Source: Rhizobium sp. 2MFCol3.1 (GTDB taxonomy: Bacteria; Pseudomonadota; Alphaproteobacteria; Rhizobiales; Rhizobiaceae). From it: a stretch of DNA of 64,000 nt. The position numbers were made by a program, and so were the translations under genes. Location: positions 1 through 64,000 of the forward strand of contig NZ_KB898361.1 in NCBI RefSeq assembly GCF_000377565.1. Direction: 5' to 3'. This document shows positions 16,171 to 25,892 of this stretch, piece by piece; position 1 is the first letter of the stretch; each line of letters starts with the position of its first letter. Under the pieces are notes generated by a model. The model saw only the letters and a list, made by a program, of their open reading frames with translations. It was not told where the DNA came from and ran no database searches.

Positions 16171-17222
16171 TGCCATCGATGCGTGCCCAGGTCTTTCGCG
16201 TGCCGGCCGACGGGCCGGATGATGTCTCCGGCGTCGAGGCGCTGTTTGCTGCCGGCCTGAAGCCGGAGAGTGTGGTCGCCATTCTCGGCAAGACCGAGGG
16301 CAACGGCTGCGTCAACGACTTTACCCGCGGCTATGCGACATCGAGCTTCGAGGCGCTGTTTCACCGACACGGCGTCGAGGGCGTGTCGATCGTCATGTCC
16401 GGCGGCACGGAAGGAGCGCTGTCGCCGCACTGGACGGTGTTTGCCCGCGAGGAGACCGATGCACCGGCGACACGGGCGCTGGCGATCGGCGCGGCGCGCA
16501 CACCTGCCCTGCCCTCGTGGGATCTCGGGCGCCGGGCGCAGGTGCTGATGGTGGCCGATGCCGTGAAGGCCGCGATCAAGGATGCCGGGATCGAGGATAT
16601 GGCGGACGTTCATTTCGTGCAGATCAAGTGCCCGCTGCTCACCACGCAGCGGATCGCCACGGTGGAAGCATCCGGCAAGACCGTCGCCACGCGGGATACG
16701 CTGAAATCCATGGGGCTTTCGCGTGGCGCGTCGGCGCTCGGGGTCGCGGTGGCGCTCGGCGAGATCGATGCGGACGAGATCACCGATGGGGATATCGGCA
16801 CGCGCCACGAGCTCTATTCGCGCTGTGCTTCGGCATCGGCCGGCGTCGAGCTTTTGGATCACGAGATCGTCGTGCTCGGCATGAGCTGCAGATGGTCCGG
16901 TCCTTTGCAGATCGACCATGCTGTCATGCAGGACGCAATCGATCTGCAGTCGGTGAAGGCGGCCTATGCGCGGCTACCTGGGGGCAAGCTTGCGGCGGTT
17001 CTGGCCAAGGCGGAGCCAGACCCGAGCGGTCAGGTGCGCGGCCAGCGGCACACCATGCTCGGCGATTCCGACATATCCGGCACACGCCATGCCCGCGCCT
17101 TCGTCGGCGGAGTGCTTTCAGGTGTGTTCGGGATGACCGATCTCTACGTCTCAGGTGGCGCCGAGCATCAGGGGCCGCCGGGTGGCGGGCCAGTGGCAAT
17201 CATCGTCGAAAAGGAGACCTGA
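16170..17222 (+). CDS. atzD: Cyanuric acid amidohydrolase (ring-opening amidohydrolase, AtzD/TrzD/barbiturase family)
   Basis: The 350-residue protein has the three-fold repeated domains unique to this family, each with a Lys-Ser pair: K41 (AILGKTEGNG) with S77 (VMSGGTEG); K153 (VQIKCPLL) with a serine in CASASAG; and the lysine of VLAKAEPDPSG with the serine of YVSGGAEHQGPPGG. It should hydrolyse cyanuric acid to carboxybiuret, which loses CO2 to give biuret. Barbiturase is the only close alternative; adjacency to biuH and atzF decides for cyanuric acid. The start overlaps the biuH stop (TGATG); an ATG three codons later is possible. Confidence 0.82.
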   Translation: MPSMRAQVFRVPADGPDDVSGVEALFAAGLKPESVVAILGKTEGNGCVNDFTRGYATSSFEALFHRHGVEGVSIVMSGGTEGALSPHWTVFAREETDAPATRALAIGAARTPALPSWDLGRRAQVLMVADAVKAAIKDAGIEDMADVHFVQIKCPLLTTQRIATVEASGKTVATRDTLKSMGLSRGASALGVAVALGEIDADEITDGDIGTRHELYSRCASASAGVELLDHEIVVLGMSCRWSGPLQIDHAVMQDAIDLQSVKAAYARLPGGKLAAVLAKAEPDPSGQVRGQRHTMLGDSDISGTRHARAFVGGVLSGVFGMTDLYVSGGAEHQGPPGGGPVAIIVEKET

Positions 17223-17223
17223 A

Positions 17224-18774
17224 GTGAGCATAGTCCGCGACACGCGTCTTCCCCAGGCCGGCAAGGCCGTCGGCATCCAGACCCTCGACATGACCATGCG
17301 CTTCGGCAGTTTCACGGCGCTCGACAATGTCTCCGTGGATATCCCGGCCGGCAGCTTCCATGCGCTGCTCGGCGAAAACGGTGCCGGCAAATCGACGCTG
17401 GTGAAATGCATCATGGGTTTCTACCACCAGACCTCGGGCTCGCTGTCGGTGGATGGCCGCGAGGTGGCGGTCGCCTCGCCTAAGGATGCGGCGACCTATG
17501 GGCTCGGCATGGTCTATCAGCATTTCACGCTGGTGCCATCGCTGACAGGTGCCGAGAACCTCGTCATCAGCCGTGCCGCAGTGCCCGCGATCATCAACTG
17601 GGCCAAGGAGCGCAAGGACCTCGCCGCCTTCATGGAGCGGATGCCGTTCAAGATCCCGCTCGACAGGCCGGTAAGCGAGCTGGCGGCCGGCGAGAAGCAG
17701 AAGCTGGAGATCGTCAAGCAGCTCTATCTCGGCCGCTCCTTCCTCGTGCTCGACGAGCCGACCTCGGTGCTGACGCCTGCCGAGGCCGATGAGATGCTCG
17801 GGCTGGTGCGCGGGATGACCGAGCGCGGCGAGCTGACCGTGCTGATGATCTCGCACAAGTTCCATGAAGTGACCAAGTTCGCGGACGCCGTCTCCATTCT
17901 CCGGCGTGGCAAGCTGGTGGGATCAGGCAAAGTCGGCGAACTCTCGACATCAGACATGGCGGCGATGATGATCGGCGATGTGAAGCTGGCGGAACTCGAC
18001 ACCCGCGTGCCGGTGTCTTCCGCCGCCAAACCCGTTCTGAAGGTCGAGAAGGTGAAGGCGCCGGATCGGTCCGGATTGAAGACGATCGAGATCGACAGCC
18101 TGATGGTGCGCTCCGGCGAGATCGTCGGCATCGCCGGCATTTCGGGGAACGGCCAGAAGGAGCTGACCGAAATCCTCGCCGGCCAGCGGCCGACCGATGC
18201 GGGCACCGTCGAGGTCAATGGCGACGCCTATGGCGCGACACGGCCGGAAACGCGGCGCAACAATGTGCGCTTCATCCCTGAAGAGCCGCTGCAGAACGCC
18301 TGCGCGCCGAAGATGACCGTCAGCGAAAACCTCGCCTTCCGCACCTTCGACCTCAAGGCCGACGGCAAGGATGCGATCTGGCTCAGCAAGGGCAAGATGC
18401 GCAAACGCGCCACCGATCTGATCGCCGATTTCAAGGTGAAGACCGCATCGTCGTCCTCGCCGATCGCGGCACTCTCCGGCGGTAACGTGCAGCGGGCGGT
18501 GTTGGCGCGGGAGCTCACCGGCGAGGTCGATCTGCTGATCGTGTCCAACCCGTGCTTCGGCCTCGATTTCTCGGCGGTGGCGGAGATCAGGGCGCGGATA
18601 ATGCGAGCGCGCAATTCGGGTGCAGCAGTTTTGCTGCTGTCGGAGGATCTCGATGAGCTGCTGGAAATGTCCGACCGGATCATGGTGATCTCGGAGGGCA
18701 AGCTGGTCTACGAGACGCCGGCGCTGGCTGCCGACATCTCCGTCATCGGCGCGCATATGGCGGGGCATCACTGA
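17224..18774 (+). CDS. ABC transporter ATP-binding protein, double-cassette BMP/RbsA type
   Basis: The 516-residue ATPase has two nucleotide-binding domains. The first has Walker [10 protein letters not shown], signature [11 protein letters not shown] and Walker [12 protein letters not shown]. The second has a degenerate Walker A (GISGNGQKE) and signature [10 protein letters not shown], as usual for RbsA/YufO proteins where one site is weak. The start is taken as GTG at 17224, one base after the preceding stop; an upstream in-frame ATG would overlap the cyanuric-acid hydrolase by about 70 bases. It powers the importer encoded at 11190-14398. Confidence 0.87.
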   Translation: MSIVRDTRLPQAGKAVGIQTLDMTMRFGSFTALDNVSVDIPAGSFHALLGENGAGKSTLVKCIMGFYHQTSGSLSVDGREVAVASPKDAATYGLGMVYQHFTLVPSLTGAENLVISRAAVPAIINWAKERKDLAAFMERMPFKIPLDRPVSELAAGEKQKLEIVKQLYLGRSFLVLDEPTSVLTPAEADEMLGLVRGMTERGELTVLMISHKFHEVTKFADAVSILRRGKLVGSGKVGELSTSDMAAMMIGDVKLAELDTRVPVSSAAKPVLKVEKVKAPDRSGLKTIEIDSLMVRSGEIVGIAGISGNGQKELTEILAGQRPTDAGTVEVNGDAYGATRPETRRNNVRFIPEEPLQNACAPKMTVSENLAFRTFDLKADGKDAIWLSKGKMRKRATDLIADFKVKTASSSSPIAALSGGNVQRAVLARELTGEVDLLIVSNPCFGLDFSAVAEIRARIMRARNSGAAVLLLSEDLDELLEMSDRIMVISEGKLVYETPALAADISVIGAHMAGHH

Positions 18775-19442
18775 TGGCTGAGATCAAGGCGCAACCGTTT
18801 GATTTTCCCTTCCGAAAACAGGAGGTCGCGCTCGTCGTCATCGACATGCAGCGCGATTTCGCCGAACCCGGCGGCTTCGGCGCCAGCCTCGGCAACGATG
18901 TCGGTCGCATCACCAGGATCGTCCCCGATGTCAAGCGGCTGATCCAGGGATTTCGCGACGCCGGGCTGCCGGTCATTCACACCATGGAATGCCATCGGCC
19001 CGACCTGTCGGACCTGCCCGTCGCCAAGCGCAATCGGGGCAAGCCGAGCCTTAGGATCGGCGACGAGGGCCCGATGGGGCGGATCCTGATCGCGGGCGAG
19101 CCGGGTACGGCGATCATGCCGGAACTGGCACCCATCGATGGCGAGGTTGTCATCGAGAAGCCCGGCAAAGGCGCCTTCTATGCGACCGAACTTGGCGACG
19201 TGCTGAAGAAAAGAGGCATCACGCAGTTGGTGTTTGCCGGCGTGACGACCGAGGTCTGCGTGCAGACGTCGATGCGCGAGGCCAACGACCGGGGCTACGA
19301 ATGCCTGCTCTGCGAGCAAGCGACGGAAAGCTATTTCCCCGAATTCAAGGAAGCCGCCATCGCGATGATCCGCGCCCAAGGGGCGATCGTCGGATGGACG
19401 GCCGATATCGATGACATATTGGAGACGATCAGCCATGCCTGA
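18774..19442 (+). CDS. Second isochorismatase-like cysteine hydrolase (biuret hydrolase-related)
   Basis: The 222-residue paralogue of the BiuH gene in the same operon keeps the triad: D24 (VVIDMQRDF), K129 (IEKPGKGAF) and C162 ([11 protein letters not shown]). It also shares the HRPDLSDLP and [10 protein letters not shown] segments with BiuH, but lacks about 12 N-terminal residues and differs near the C-terminus. It probably hydrolyses a different ureide or amide, such as carboxybiuret, ureidoacrylate or an N-substituted biuret. Its start overlaps the ATPase stop (TGATG) and its end overlaps the cupin gene. Confidence 0.82.
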   Translation: MAEIKAQPFDFPFRKQEVALVVIDMQRDFAEPGGFGASLGNDVGRITRIVPDVKRLIQGFRDAGLPVIHTMECHRPDLSDLPVAKRNRGKPSLRIGDEGPMGRILIAGEPGTAIMPELAPIDGEVVIEKPGKGAFYATELGDVLKKRGITQLVFAGVTTEVCVQTSMREANDRGYECLLCEQATESYFPEFKEAAIAMIRAQGAIVGWTADIDDILETISHA

Positions 19443-19788
19443 GACAACGCGCGAACTGCTGACATCGGGTGGGTGGAAGGACCTAGCCTTCGGACCGTTT
19501 CGCGATGGCGTGACCATCCACTGGATCAAGGCCTTCGAGGGCGACCAGCCGGGCGTGGCACTGTTGAAATACGAGGCCGGCGCCTCCGTGCCTCGGCATC
19601 GGCATGAGGGGCTGGAGACAATCCTGGTGCTCGATGGCGTCCAGTCGGACGAGGCTGGCGACTATGGCAAGGGAAGTTTCGTCGTCAATGCCATGGGCAC
19701 CGAGCATTCGGTGTGGAGCGACACGGGCTGTATGGTGCTCATTCAGTGGGACCGGCCCGTGAAAATCCTCGAGGAGGCCGCGGCATGA
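19435..19788 (+). CDS. Small cupin-domain protein
   Basis: This 117-residue single cupin (ChrR-cupin/Cupin_7-like) has metal ligands PRHRHEGLE in motif 1 and GTEHSVW in motif 2. It overlaps the preceding hydrolase gene by 8 bases and the atzF start by 4 bases, so it is translated with the pathway enzymes. Such cupins can be sensors, isomerases or metal-dependent hydrolases. No cupin is part of the described cyanuric-acid route, so its role here is open. Confidence 0.75.
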   Translation: MPETTRELLTSGGWKDLAFGPFRDGVTIHWIKAFEGDQPGVALLKYEAGASVPRHRHEGLETILVLDGVQSDEAGDYGKGSFVVNAMGTEHSVWSDTGCMVLIQWDRPVKILEEAAA

Positions 19789-21605
19789 GTACGCCCGCGT
19801 TCGATATCGCCTCGCTGCACGCCTTCTATGCCGGCGGTGGCACGGTGGCCGAAATCATCGATCAGGTGTTCGCGCAGATCGCCGCCGTCGATGACCCCGG
19901 TATCTTTCTCCATCTCGCCGATCGCCAATCGCTGCTCGCCGAGGCCGCCGCTCTCGGCGCCTTCGATCCGGCGGCAAAGCCGCTTTGGGGCATTCCCTTC
20001 GCCGTGAAGGACAATATCGATGTGGCCGGCATGCCGACGACGGCCGCCTGCCCCGATTATGCCTATGGCGCGATCGAGGACGCGACTGTCGTGCGGCTTT
20101 TGAGGGAAGCCGGAGCGCTTGTGATCGGCAAGACCAATCTCGACCAGTTCGCGACGGGCCTCGTCGGCGTCCGCTCGCTCTATCCGATCCCGCGTAATGC
20201 GATCGATCCGACGCTGGTGCCGGGTGGATCGAGCTCCGGCTCGGCGGTGGCCACCGCGCAGGGGATCGTCAGCTTTGCGTTGGGGACGGATACCGCCGGT
20301 TCCGGACGCATTCCGGCCGGGCTCAACAATATCGTCGGGCTGAAGCCGAGCGTTGGTGCGCTGTCGACCACGGGCGTCATTCCCGCCTGCCGGACGCTGG
20401 ACTGCGTGTCGATCTTCGCGCTTTCCGCCGATGACGCCTGGCGCGTCTTCAGCGTCGCCGCCCGGGAGGATGGCGAGGATGCCTATTCGCGCGCGGTGCC
20501 GACGACGGGTTATGGACAGTTGCCTCCGATGCTTTCGATCGGCGTGCCCGCGAAGGCGGATCTGCGTTTCTTCGGTGATGCCGTCATGGCCGCCACCTAT
20601 GAGGATGCGATCGATATGCTTCGGGGTCTCGGTCATCGGATCGTCGAAGTGCCGTTCGGCGATTTCTACGATGTCGCCGACCTGCTGTACGAGGGTGCCT
20701 GGGTTGCCGAGCGCTATGCGGCGGTGAAGGATTTCTTCGATACAAGTGAAGCCAGCTTCCATCCGGTTACCCGCAAGATCTATGGTGCGGCCAAGACGCT
20801 GACTGCGGCGGATGCGTTCAATGGGTTCTATGCGCTGCAGGCGATGAAGCGGAAGCTCGCGCCCGTGATCGCCTCCGTCGATCTCTTCTGCGTACCGACG
20901 GCGCCCAGCCACTATACCCTTGCCGATGTCGCCGCCGAGCCGATCCGCGAGAATTCGCGGCTGGGAACCTACACCAACTTCGTCAATCTGCTGGACATGT
21001 GCGGCATCGCCGTTCCCACCGGCAAGCGTTCGGACGGCCTACCTGCGAGTGTCACGCTGCTCGCCCCTTTCGGCCGCGACGGGCTGACGGCGTCGCTCGC
21101 CCTCGACATTCATCGCGCGTCCGGGCTGACACTGGGTGCGACCGGTTGGTCATTGCCGAGTGCCAGGCTGCCGGATGCGGAGATTGAGCCCGGGATCGAC
21201 ATCGTCGTGGTCGGGGCGCATCTCTCGGGGATGCCGCTCAACGGCCAGCTTCGCGAACTCAACGCAAGCTTCGTGCGTGAGGCGCGGACGACGGATGCTT
21301 ACCGCCTTTATGCGCTTGCCGGCCAGGTTCCCGCCAAACCGGGGCTGATCCGCGTCGAAGCGGGCGCGGGAGGGGAAATCGATGTGGAAGTGTGGCGGTT
21401 GACGCCGGATGCCTTCGGTCGCTTCGTCGCCGCCATCCCCTCACCGCTTGGGATCGGCAGCATTTCGCTTTCGGATGGAACCGAGGTGAAAGGGTTTCTG
21501 GTCGAGGCGGCGGCGATCTCCGGCGCGGCCGATATCACCGGCTATGGCGGCTGGCGCAGCTATGTTGCGGCGGGAGCCCAGCAGAAGGTCGGCGGCGCGC
21601 GATGA
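19785..21605 (+). CDS. atzF: Allophanate hydrolase
   Basis: The 606-residue enzyme (AtzF of Pseudomonas sp. ADP has 605) is an amidase-signature protein with catalytic Lys75 (IPFAVKDNID), Ser149 (GGSSSGSAVA) and Ser173 (GTDTAGSGR). Its Lys-Ser-Ser spacing is the same as in AtzF (K91/S165/S189). A C-terminal domain of about 150 residues, which hydrolyses the N-carboxycarbamate intermediate in AtzF, is present. It converts allophanate to two ammonia and two CO2, the final nitrogen-releasing step. There is no biotin-dependent urea carboxylase nearby, so the allophanate source is biuret. It is the last gene of the operon, 25 bases before a convergent gene. Confidence 0.9.
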   Translation: MSTPAFDIASLHAFYAGGGTVAEIIDQVFAQIAAVDDPGIFLHLADRQSLLAEAAALGAFDPAAKPLWGIPFAVKDNIDVAGMPTTAACPDYAYGAIEDATVVRLLREAGALVIGKTNLDQFATGLVGVRSLYPIPRNAIDPTLVPGGSSSGSAVATAQGIVSFALGTDTAGSGRIPAGLNNIVGLKPSVGALSTTGVIPACRTLDCVSIFALSADDAWRVFSVAAREDGEDAYSRAVPTTGYGQLPPMLSIGVPAKADLRFFGDAVMAATYEDAIDMLRGLGHRIVEVPFGDFYDVADLLYEGAWVAERYAAVKDFFDTSEASFHPVTRKIYGAAKTLTAADAFNGFYALQAMKRKLAPVIASVDLFCVPTAPSHYTLADVAAEPIRENSRLGTYTNFVNLLDMCGIAVPTGKRSDGLPASVTLLAPFGRDGLTASLALDIHRASGLTLGATGWSLPSARLPDAEIEPGIDIVVVGAHLSGMPLNGQLRELNASFVREARTTDAYRLYALAGQVPAKPGLIRVEAGAGGEIDVEVWRLTPDAFGRFVAAIPSPLGIGSISLSDGTEVKGFLVEAAAISGAADITGYGGWRSYVAAGAQQKVGGAR

Positions 21606-21630
21606 TGTCGCGCGTTGGAGCGCGTGGCGC

Positions 21631-22464
21631 TTAGGCTCCGCGCTCCAGGCTTTCCAGCTCGATCTCGAAGCTCATTTGGTCGTAGGCCGGGACGACATGA
21701 TCAGGGGTTTCGGCCATGACGGTGTCGTAGTCGAGCGGCGTGTGCATGTGGGTCAGGATGGCGCGTTTCGGCTGTAGACGACCGATCCATTCCAGCGACT
21801 GCTCAAGCGACAGATGGCTTGGGTGGTAACGGTATTGAAGCGCGTCGATGATCAGGACATCGAGGCCTTGCAGCTTCGGCACGGTTTCCGGCGGGAAATC
21901 GCTGATATCGCTACAATAAGCGACATCGCCGATGCGGAAGCCGAGCGAGGTGATGTCGCCGTGCTGCTGAACATGTGGACGCAATGAGATCGCGCCGCCC
22001 GCGCCGGTGATATGGACCGGCCTGTCGAGATCTCGGATCACCCTTGCCTCGACGATCGGCGGGTAGTTGCTGCCCGGGGGAGTTTCCAGGCAATAGCCGA
22101 AGCCTTGGCGGATGCGGTCCATGGTCGCTTGGTCGGCATAAATCGGCACGCGCTGCTGCGCGCCGAAATAGTAGCCGCGCAGATCGTCCAGGCCATGGAT
22201 GTGATCGGCGTGCGGATGCGTGTACATCACGGCGTCGATATGCCCGACCTTCGCAGCGATCATCTGTTCGCGAAAATCCGGTCCGGTGTCGATGACCACG
22301 GTGGTGACGCCGCCGTTAGCGTCGTATTGCTGGATCATGAAGGAGGCGCGGGTGCGCCGGTTCTTCGGGTTGTCGGGATTGCAGGCGCCCCAGTCGCCGG
22401 TGATGCGCGGAACGCCTGGTGAGGACGAGCAGCCGAGAATGGTGAACCGCCGCCTGTAGCCCAC
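21631..22464 (-). CDS. MBL-fold metallo-hydrolase (PhnP-like)
   Basis: The 277-residue metallo-beta-lactamase-fold protein has THPHADHIHGLDD as its metal motif, a GCSSSPGVPR start (glycine-rich first strand), a later CSDISDF and THMHTPLDY for remaining ligands. The closest described groups are PhnP-type phosphodiesterases; the house-keeping role in rhizobia is not defined. It follows tatD by 4 bases, so metG-tatD-MBL is one operon. Confidence 0.85.
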   Translation of the reverse strand: MGYRRRFTILGCSSSPGVPRITGDWGACNPDNPKNRRTRASFMIQQYDANGGVTTVVIDTGPDFREQMIAAKVGHIDAVMYTHPHADHIHGLDDLRGYYFGAQQRVPIYADQATMDRIRQGFGYCLETPPGSNYPPIVEARVIRDLDRPVHITGAGGAISLRPHVQQHGDITSLGFRIGDVAYCSDISDFPPETVPKLQGLDVLIIDALQYRYHPSHLSLEQSLEWIGRLQPKRAILTHMHTPLDYDTVMAETPDHVVPAYDQMSFEIELESLERGA

Positions 22465-22468
22465 CGTG

Positions 22469-23251
22469 TCAGATCCTCGGCATCTTGGAGAAGCAGCGGA
22501 AAGCGTTGTCCGTCGTGATCGCGGCCATCTCGGCGTAGCTCAACCCAAGCGTCTCAGCCAGGACTTCGGCCGTGTTGACGACATAGGACGGCTCGTTGCG
22601 CTTGCCGCGCCAGCGCTTCGGCGCGAGATAGGGCGCGTCGGTCTCGACCAGCAGGCGGTCGTGCGGGATGGTGGCGGCGATTTCGCGCAGCTCCTGCGAC
22701 TTGGGGAAGGTCAGGATGCCGGAAAACGAGATGTAGCCGCCGAGCTCGACACCAACGCGCGCCAGATCAGCGCCCGCCGAGAAGCAGTGCAGGATGAAAG
22801 GGAAGGCGCCCTTCCCCGTTTCCTCGGTCAGGATCGCGGCCATATCCTCGTCGGCGCTGCGGCTGTGGATGACCAGCGGCAGCTTCGTTTCGCGGGCGGC
22901 CTCGATGTGGCGCAGAAAACCGGTCTTCTGGTCCTCGGGCTTCTGCGTGTCGTAGAAGTAATCGAGACCCGCCTCGCCGATCGCCACCACCTTCTCATGC
23001 GCATTCGCCAGGCGGATCAGGTCTTCGGCCTGGATGTCCAGCTCTTCGTCGGCACTGTTGGGATGCGTGCCGACGGAGCAGAAGACGGACGGATACTTCT
23101 CGGTGATCGCGAGCAACCCGTCCAGCTTGCGGACGCGCGTGGAGATCGTCACCATCTGCTTGACGCCTGAATCGTGGGCACGCTTGACGATCTCGTCGCG
23201 CTCCTCCTCGAAGTCGGCGAAATCCAGGTGGCAATGGGTATCGATCAGCAT
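22469..23251 (-). CDS. tatD: TatD-family metal-dependent DNase
   Basis: The 260-residue TIM-barrel hydrolase begins MLIDTHCHLDFADFE (HxH metal pair), with IGEAGLDYFYD, VIHSRSADED, and LVETDAPYLAPKR near the end. These signatures define TatD nucleases (3'-5' exonuclease, DNA repair and turnover). ATG 23251 is preferred over an upstream start that would overlap metG. It lies 7 bases downstream of metG. Confidence 0.92.
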   Translation of the reverse strand: MLIDTHCHLDFADFEEERDEIVKRAHDSGVKQMVTISTRVRKLDGLLAITEKYPSVFCSVGTHPNSADEELDIQAEDLIRLANAHEKVVAIGEAGLDYFYDTQKPEDQKTGFLRHIEAARETKLPLVIHSRSADEDMAAILTEETGKGAFPFILHCFSAGADLARVGVELGGYISFSGILTFPKSQELREIAATIPHDRLLVETDAPYLAPKRWRGKRNEPSYVVNTAEVLAETLGLSYAEMAAITTDNAFRCFSKMPRI

Positions 23252-23258
23252 CTTGGCC

Positions 23259-24812
23259 TCACGCCTGCGGCGCGACGTAGCGCGGGAAGACCGGCGTCGG
23301 CGCTTCCAGCGGTGTGCCCGAAACCAGACGACCGGCTTCACCGAGCGCCGTGAAGTCGCGCTTGTCGGCGGCAGCACCCACGAGGTCGAGCATCCTTTCG
23401 GCAGAGCCCGGAACGAATGGCTGCAGCAGGATGGCGATCTGGCGCACGACCTCGGCCGTAACGTAAAGCACGGTCTCCATACGAGCAGGATCGGTCTTCT
23501 TGAGCGCCCAGGGCTGCTGGCCGGCGAAATAGCGGTCGGTCTCGGACACGACTGCGATGATCGACGTCAGCGCGCGATGGATGAGCTGCTTTTCCATGTC
23601 GTCGCGGGTTGAGGCGAGCAGCGCGTCGGCGGCTGCCAGCATCGCCTTGTCCTCGTCGGTCAGCGGACCGCAGACGGGGATCTTGCCGTCGCAGTTCTTG
23701 ACGATCATCGACAGCGAGCGGCTGGCGAGGTTGCCGATGCCGTTGGCGAGGTCGGCGTTGATGCGAGTGCCGATCGCCTCTTCGCTGCAGTTGCCGTCAT
23801 GGCCGAAGGAAATCTCGCGCATCAGGAAGTAGCGGATCGCGTCGAGGCCGAAATGCTCGATCAGCTCGAACGGATCGAGCACGTTGCCGAGCGACTTCGA
23901 CATCTTCTCGCCGCCCTTGGCCAGCACGAAGCCATGCGCGAAGACGCGCTTGGGCAGCGGCAGCTTGGCCGACATCAGGAAGGCGGGCCAGTAAACGGCG
24001 TGGAAGCGGATGATGTCCTTACCGATGATATGGACGTCGGCCGGCCAATACTTGGCGCGCGGGCCGTTCTTGTCCTCGAGGTAGCCGGTGGCGGTCAGAT
24101 AATTGGTCAGCGCGTCGACCCAGACGTACATGACGTGCTCTGGATCATTCGGCACCTTGATGCCCCAGTCGAAGGTGGTGCGCGAGATCGACAGATCCTT
24201 CAGCCCCGACTTGACGAAGGAGATCACCTCGTTGCGGCGTTCGGCCGGGCCGATGAAATCGGGCTCGGATTCGTAGAGCGCCAAGAGCTTGTCCTGGTAT
24301 TCCGAGAGCTTGAAGAAGTAGCTCGCCTCTTCCACCCACTCGACAGGCGTGCCCTGCGGTCCGTAGCGCACGCCATCGGCGCGCAGCTCGGTCTCGTTTT
24401 CCTGGTAATAGGCCTCGTCGCGCACAGAGTACCAGCCGGCATAGCTGTCCTTGTAGATGTCGCCGGCGTCGGCCATCAGGTTCCAGATGTTCTTCGACGT
24501 CTCGTGGTGACGATCCTGCGTGGTGCGGATGAAGTCGTCGTTGGAGGCGTTGAGTAGCTTGGCCATCGCCTGGAATTCGCCGGAGTTGCGGTCGGCGAGT
24601 TCCTGCGCGGTGATGCCCTCGGCGCGGGCCGTCTGCTGCATCTTCTGGCCATGCTCGTCGGTGCCGGTCAGGAAGAACACGTCCTTGCCGTCGAGGCGCT
24701 GGTAGCGCGCCATGGCATCCGTCGCGATCAGCTCGTAGGCGTGGCCGATATGCGGCTTGCCGTTCGGGTAGGAAATCGCGGTGGTGATGTAGAAGGGTGT
24801 CTTGTCTGTCAT
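23259..24812 (-). CDS. metG: Methionyl-tRNA synthetase
   Basis: The roughly 517-residue class I synthetase has the HIGH motif in [21 protein letters not shown], and KMSKS in [11 protein letters not shown]. There is no zinc-knuckle cysteine set and no C-terminal EMAP/tRNA-binding domain, which is the compact MetG form common in Alphaproteobacteria. ATG 24812 is chosen since GAGAA lies 8 bases before it; an ATG three codons upstream is possible. It charges tRNA-Met in the cytoplasm and heads the metG-tatD-MBL operon. Confidence 0.95.
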   Translation of the reverse strand: MTDKTPFYITTAISYPNGKPHIGHAYELIATDAMARYQRLDGKDVFFLTGTDEHGQKMQQTARAEGITAQELADRNSGEFQAMAKLLNASNDDFIRTTQDRHHETSKNIWNLMADAGDIYKDSYAGWYSVRDEAYYQENETELRADGVRYGPQGTPVEWVEEASYFFKLSEYQDKLLALYESEPDFIGPAERRNEVISFVKSGLKDLSISRTTFDWGIKVPNDPEHVMYVWVDALTNYLTATGYLEDKNGPRAKYWPADVHIIGKDIIRFHAVYWPAFLMSAKLPLPKRVFAHGFVLAKGGEKMSKSLGNVLDPFELIEHFGLDAIRYFLMREISFGHDGNCSEEAIGTRINADLANGIGNLASRSLSMIVKNCDGKIPVCGPLTDEDKAMLAAADALLASTRDDMEKQLIHRALTSIIAVVSETDRYFAGQQPWALKKTDPARMETVLYVTAEVVRQIAILLQPFVPGSAERMLDLVGAAADKRDFTALGEAGRLVSGTPLEAPTPVFPRYVAPQA

Positions 24813-25081
24813 GGCGGCCATTCTCGTGCGGCTTATTCTTTGAAATCTATACGCCGCTCCTTAGCGCATGTGGCGGCGAAGCGAAACAGTAAGTTTGGAA
24901 AGCGACGCCTCCAACACATTGCAGTGCAATGTTCGTGACCGCCGCGTGCTTGACTCGTTTTTTTCCCCATTCTACCCAAGAGAACCATCGAACAGGGTTC
25001 CGCAAACGTGACATCAGCCGTCCCCCGCACCGACCTCTTCCACGTAGGCTTGTTATACGTAGGCTTAGGGCCTGCTATTTG

Positions 25082-25876
25082 ATGTTCTCCCATTTCGATC
25101 CGCTTTATTCGCTCTCGGGTTTCTTCGTCGGAGCGCTTGTCGGAATCACCGGTGTCGGCGGTGGCTCGCTGATGACGCCGTTGCTGGTTCTGCTGTTCGG
25201 CGTCCATCCGGCGACCGCCGTCGGGACCGATCTGCTCTACGCGGCCGTCACCAAGAGTGCGGGCACCGCGGTCCACGGCATGCATGGGCGCATCAACTGG
25301 CGGATCGTCGGCTGTCTTGCCGCCGGCAGCGTGCCGGCAGCGCTGATCATGCTGTGGCTGTTGTCGGGCGTCGATCGCAAGAGCATCGAAGTCGCGCATA
25401 CGATCACGACGGCGCTTGGCTGGCTGCTCGTCATGACGGCTTTCATGCTGGTCTTTCGCAAACAGGTGCTGGCCTTCGCGCAGCGCTCCACAGGCGAGCG
25501 GCGGACGCTGCGGCCGGCGACGCTTGGCATTCTCACCGTCGTGCTCGGGCTGGCGCTCGGCATCCTCGTGACGTTGACGTCGGTCGGCGCGGGCGCGCTC
25601 GGCGTCACCATCCTGCTCGTGCTTTATCCCAGGCTCGATGTGCGCGAGATCGTCGGTTCCGACATCGTCCACGCTGTGCCGCTGACGCTGATCGGCGGCA
25701 TGGGTTACTGGATGATCGGCGAGATCGACTGGTTCATGCTTGCGGCACTGCTGGTCGGCTCGATCCCCGGCATCATCGCCGGCAGCCTTTTGGCGCCGAA
25801 GCTGCATGAGCGGACGATCCGCCTTGTGCTGGCAGGGACGCTTGCGATCGTCGCCTACAAGCTTCTGACTTCCTGA
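25082..25876 (+). CDS. TauE/SafE-family (sulfite exporter-type) permease
   Basis: The 264-residue membrane protein has about eight spans and the paired family motifs: GALVGITGVGGGSLMTPLL near the N-terminus and TSVGAGALGVTILLVLYP in the second half. These proteins move sulfite, sulfoacetate or other organic anions. The gene is divergent from metG across 260 bases and convergent with holB. The substrate cannot be told. Start ATG 25082 follows a weak TAGGGCC site. Confidence 0.85.
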   Translation: MFSHFDPLYSLSGFFVGALVGITGVGGGSLMTPLLVLLFGVHPATAVGTDLLYAAVTKSAGTAVHGMHGRINWRIVGCLAAGSVPAALIMLWLLSGVDRKSIEVAHTITTALGWLLVMTAFMLVFRKQVLAFAQRSTGERRTLRPATLGILTVVLGLALGILVTLTSVGAGALGVTILLVLYPRLDVREIVGSDIVHAVPLTLIGGMGYWMIGEIDWFMLAALLVGSIPGIIAGSLLAPKLHERTIRLVLAGTLAIVAYKLLTS

Positions 25877-25892
25877 TCCGAAACTTACCGGG

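Noticed and set aside
16170..17222. Barbiturase instead of cyanuric-acid hydrolase
   Set aside because: The family does not separate them by motif alone at this level, but neighbours biuH and atzF process only the cyanuric-acid products; kept as an alternative.
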